From the NCBI GenBank assembly GCA_003427395.1, contig BFEA01000103.1, positions 1,211,894 through 1,237,794 on the forward strand: a stretch of 25,901 nt of DNA. Direction: 5' to 3'. Position 1 is the stretch's first letter; each line of letters starts with the position of its first letter. Both the position numbers and the translations under genes were made by a program. This DNA comes from Chara braunii. Its lineage: Eukaryota; Streptophyta; Charophyceae; Charales; Characeae. The notes beneath the pieces are model-generated. The model had not been told where the DNA came from, made no database searches, and saw only the letters and a program-made list of their open reading frames with translations. This document shows, in pieces, positions 25,881 through 25,901 of this stretch.

Positions 25881-25901
25881 TTTTTTTTTTTTTTTTTTTT
25901 T
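25881..25901 (+). repeat. terminal poly-T run
   Basis: 21 T at the very end of the window. The assembly or window may simply stop in a homopolymer. Confidence 0.85.

Overview
This window reads as nuclear DNA of a eukaryote of the green lineage. Everything protein-coding is broken into short exons by kilobase-scale GT-AG introns, and most of the sequence is repeat: long dinucleotide runs, homopolymers, tandem arrays, foldback elements and degenerate dispersed repeats. A 144-bp piece of streptophyte-type mitochondrial cox1 is embedded in it. A streptophyte alga with a bloated genome (a Chara-like organism) would fit, but that placement is inference from the cox1 wording, the plant-like TIM10 protein and the intron sizes. 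Single N characters at 6968 (in a 67-bp tandem array) and 8559 (in a GT run) mark unresolved repeat lengths.

The one apparently intact protein gene is easy to miss because its longest exon is only 70 bp. TIM10, the small chaperone of the mitochondrial intermembrane space, is spread over 4897-14179 on the + strand in four coding exons (4897-4940, 8626-8664, 12446-12515, 14126-14179). All exon junctions are GT-AG and in phase. The joined product has 68 residues, both CX3C motifs at Tim10 spacing, and a stop codon at the expected place. The three introns (3.7, 3.8 and 1.6 kb) hold most of the microsatellites, foldbacks and tandem arrays of the window's first half.

Layout. 1-4800: intergenic repeats, including a 139-bp duplication carrying E2F-type TTGGCGGGAAA motifs, a degenerate array at 1475-1960, a perfect 54-bp-arm hairpin at 3400-3570 and a cluster of inverted 20-mers at 3840-4165. 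4800-14180: TIM10. 14566-14689: a U6 snRNA-like copy on the minus strand, ending in a C/A-rich tail rather than a T terminator. 14700-17000: low-complexity DNA and dispersed repeats. 17000-22000: AT-richer DNA with a perfect 25-bp-arm hairpin, two copies of a foldback element and several 95-160 bp tandem duplications. 22070-22213: the cox1 insertion. 23500-24035: a repeat pair and a tRNA-like A-box sequence. 24774-25559: a minus-strand Ulp1/SENP-type (C48) protease relic with a frameshift just before its catalytic cysteine and no catalytic aspartate at the expected place.

I found no CRISPR array, operon, intact transposase or reverse transcriptase, or convincing new multi-gene system. TIM10 acts in mitochondria. 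The protease relic and U6 copy are probably non-functional and have no visible functional link to it.
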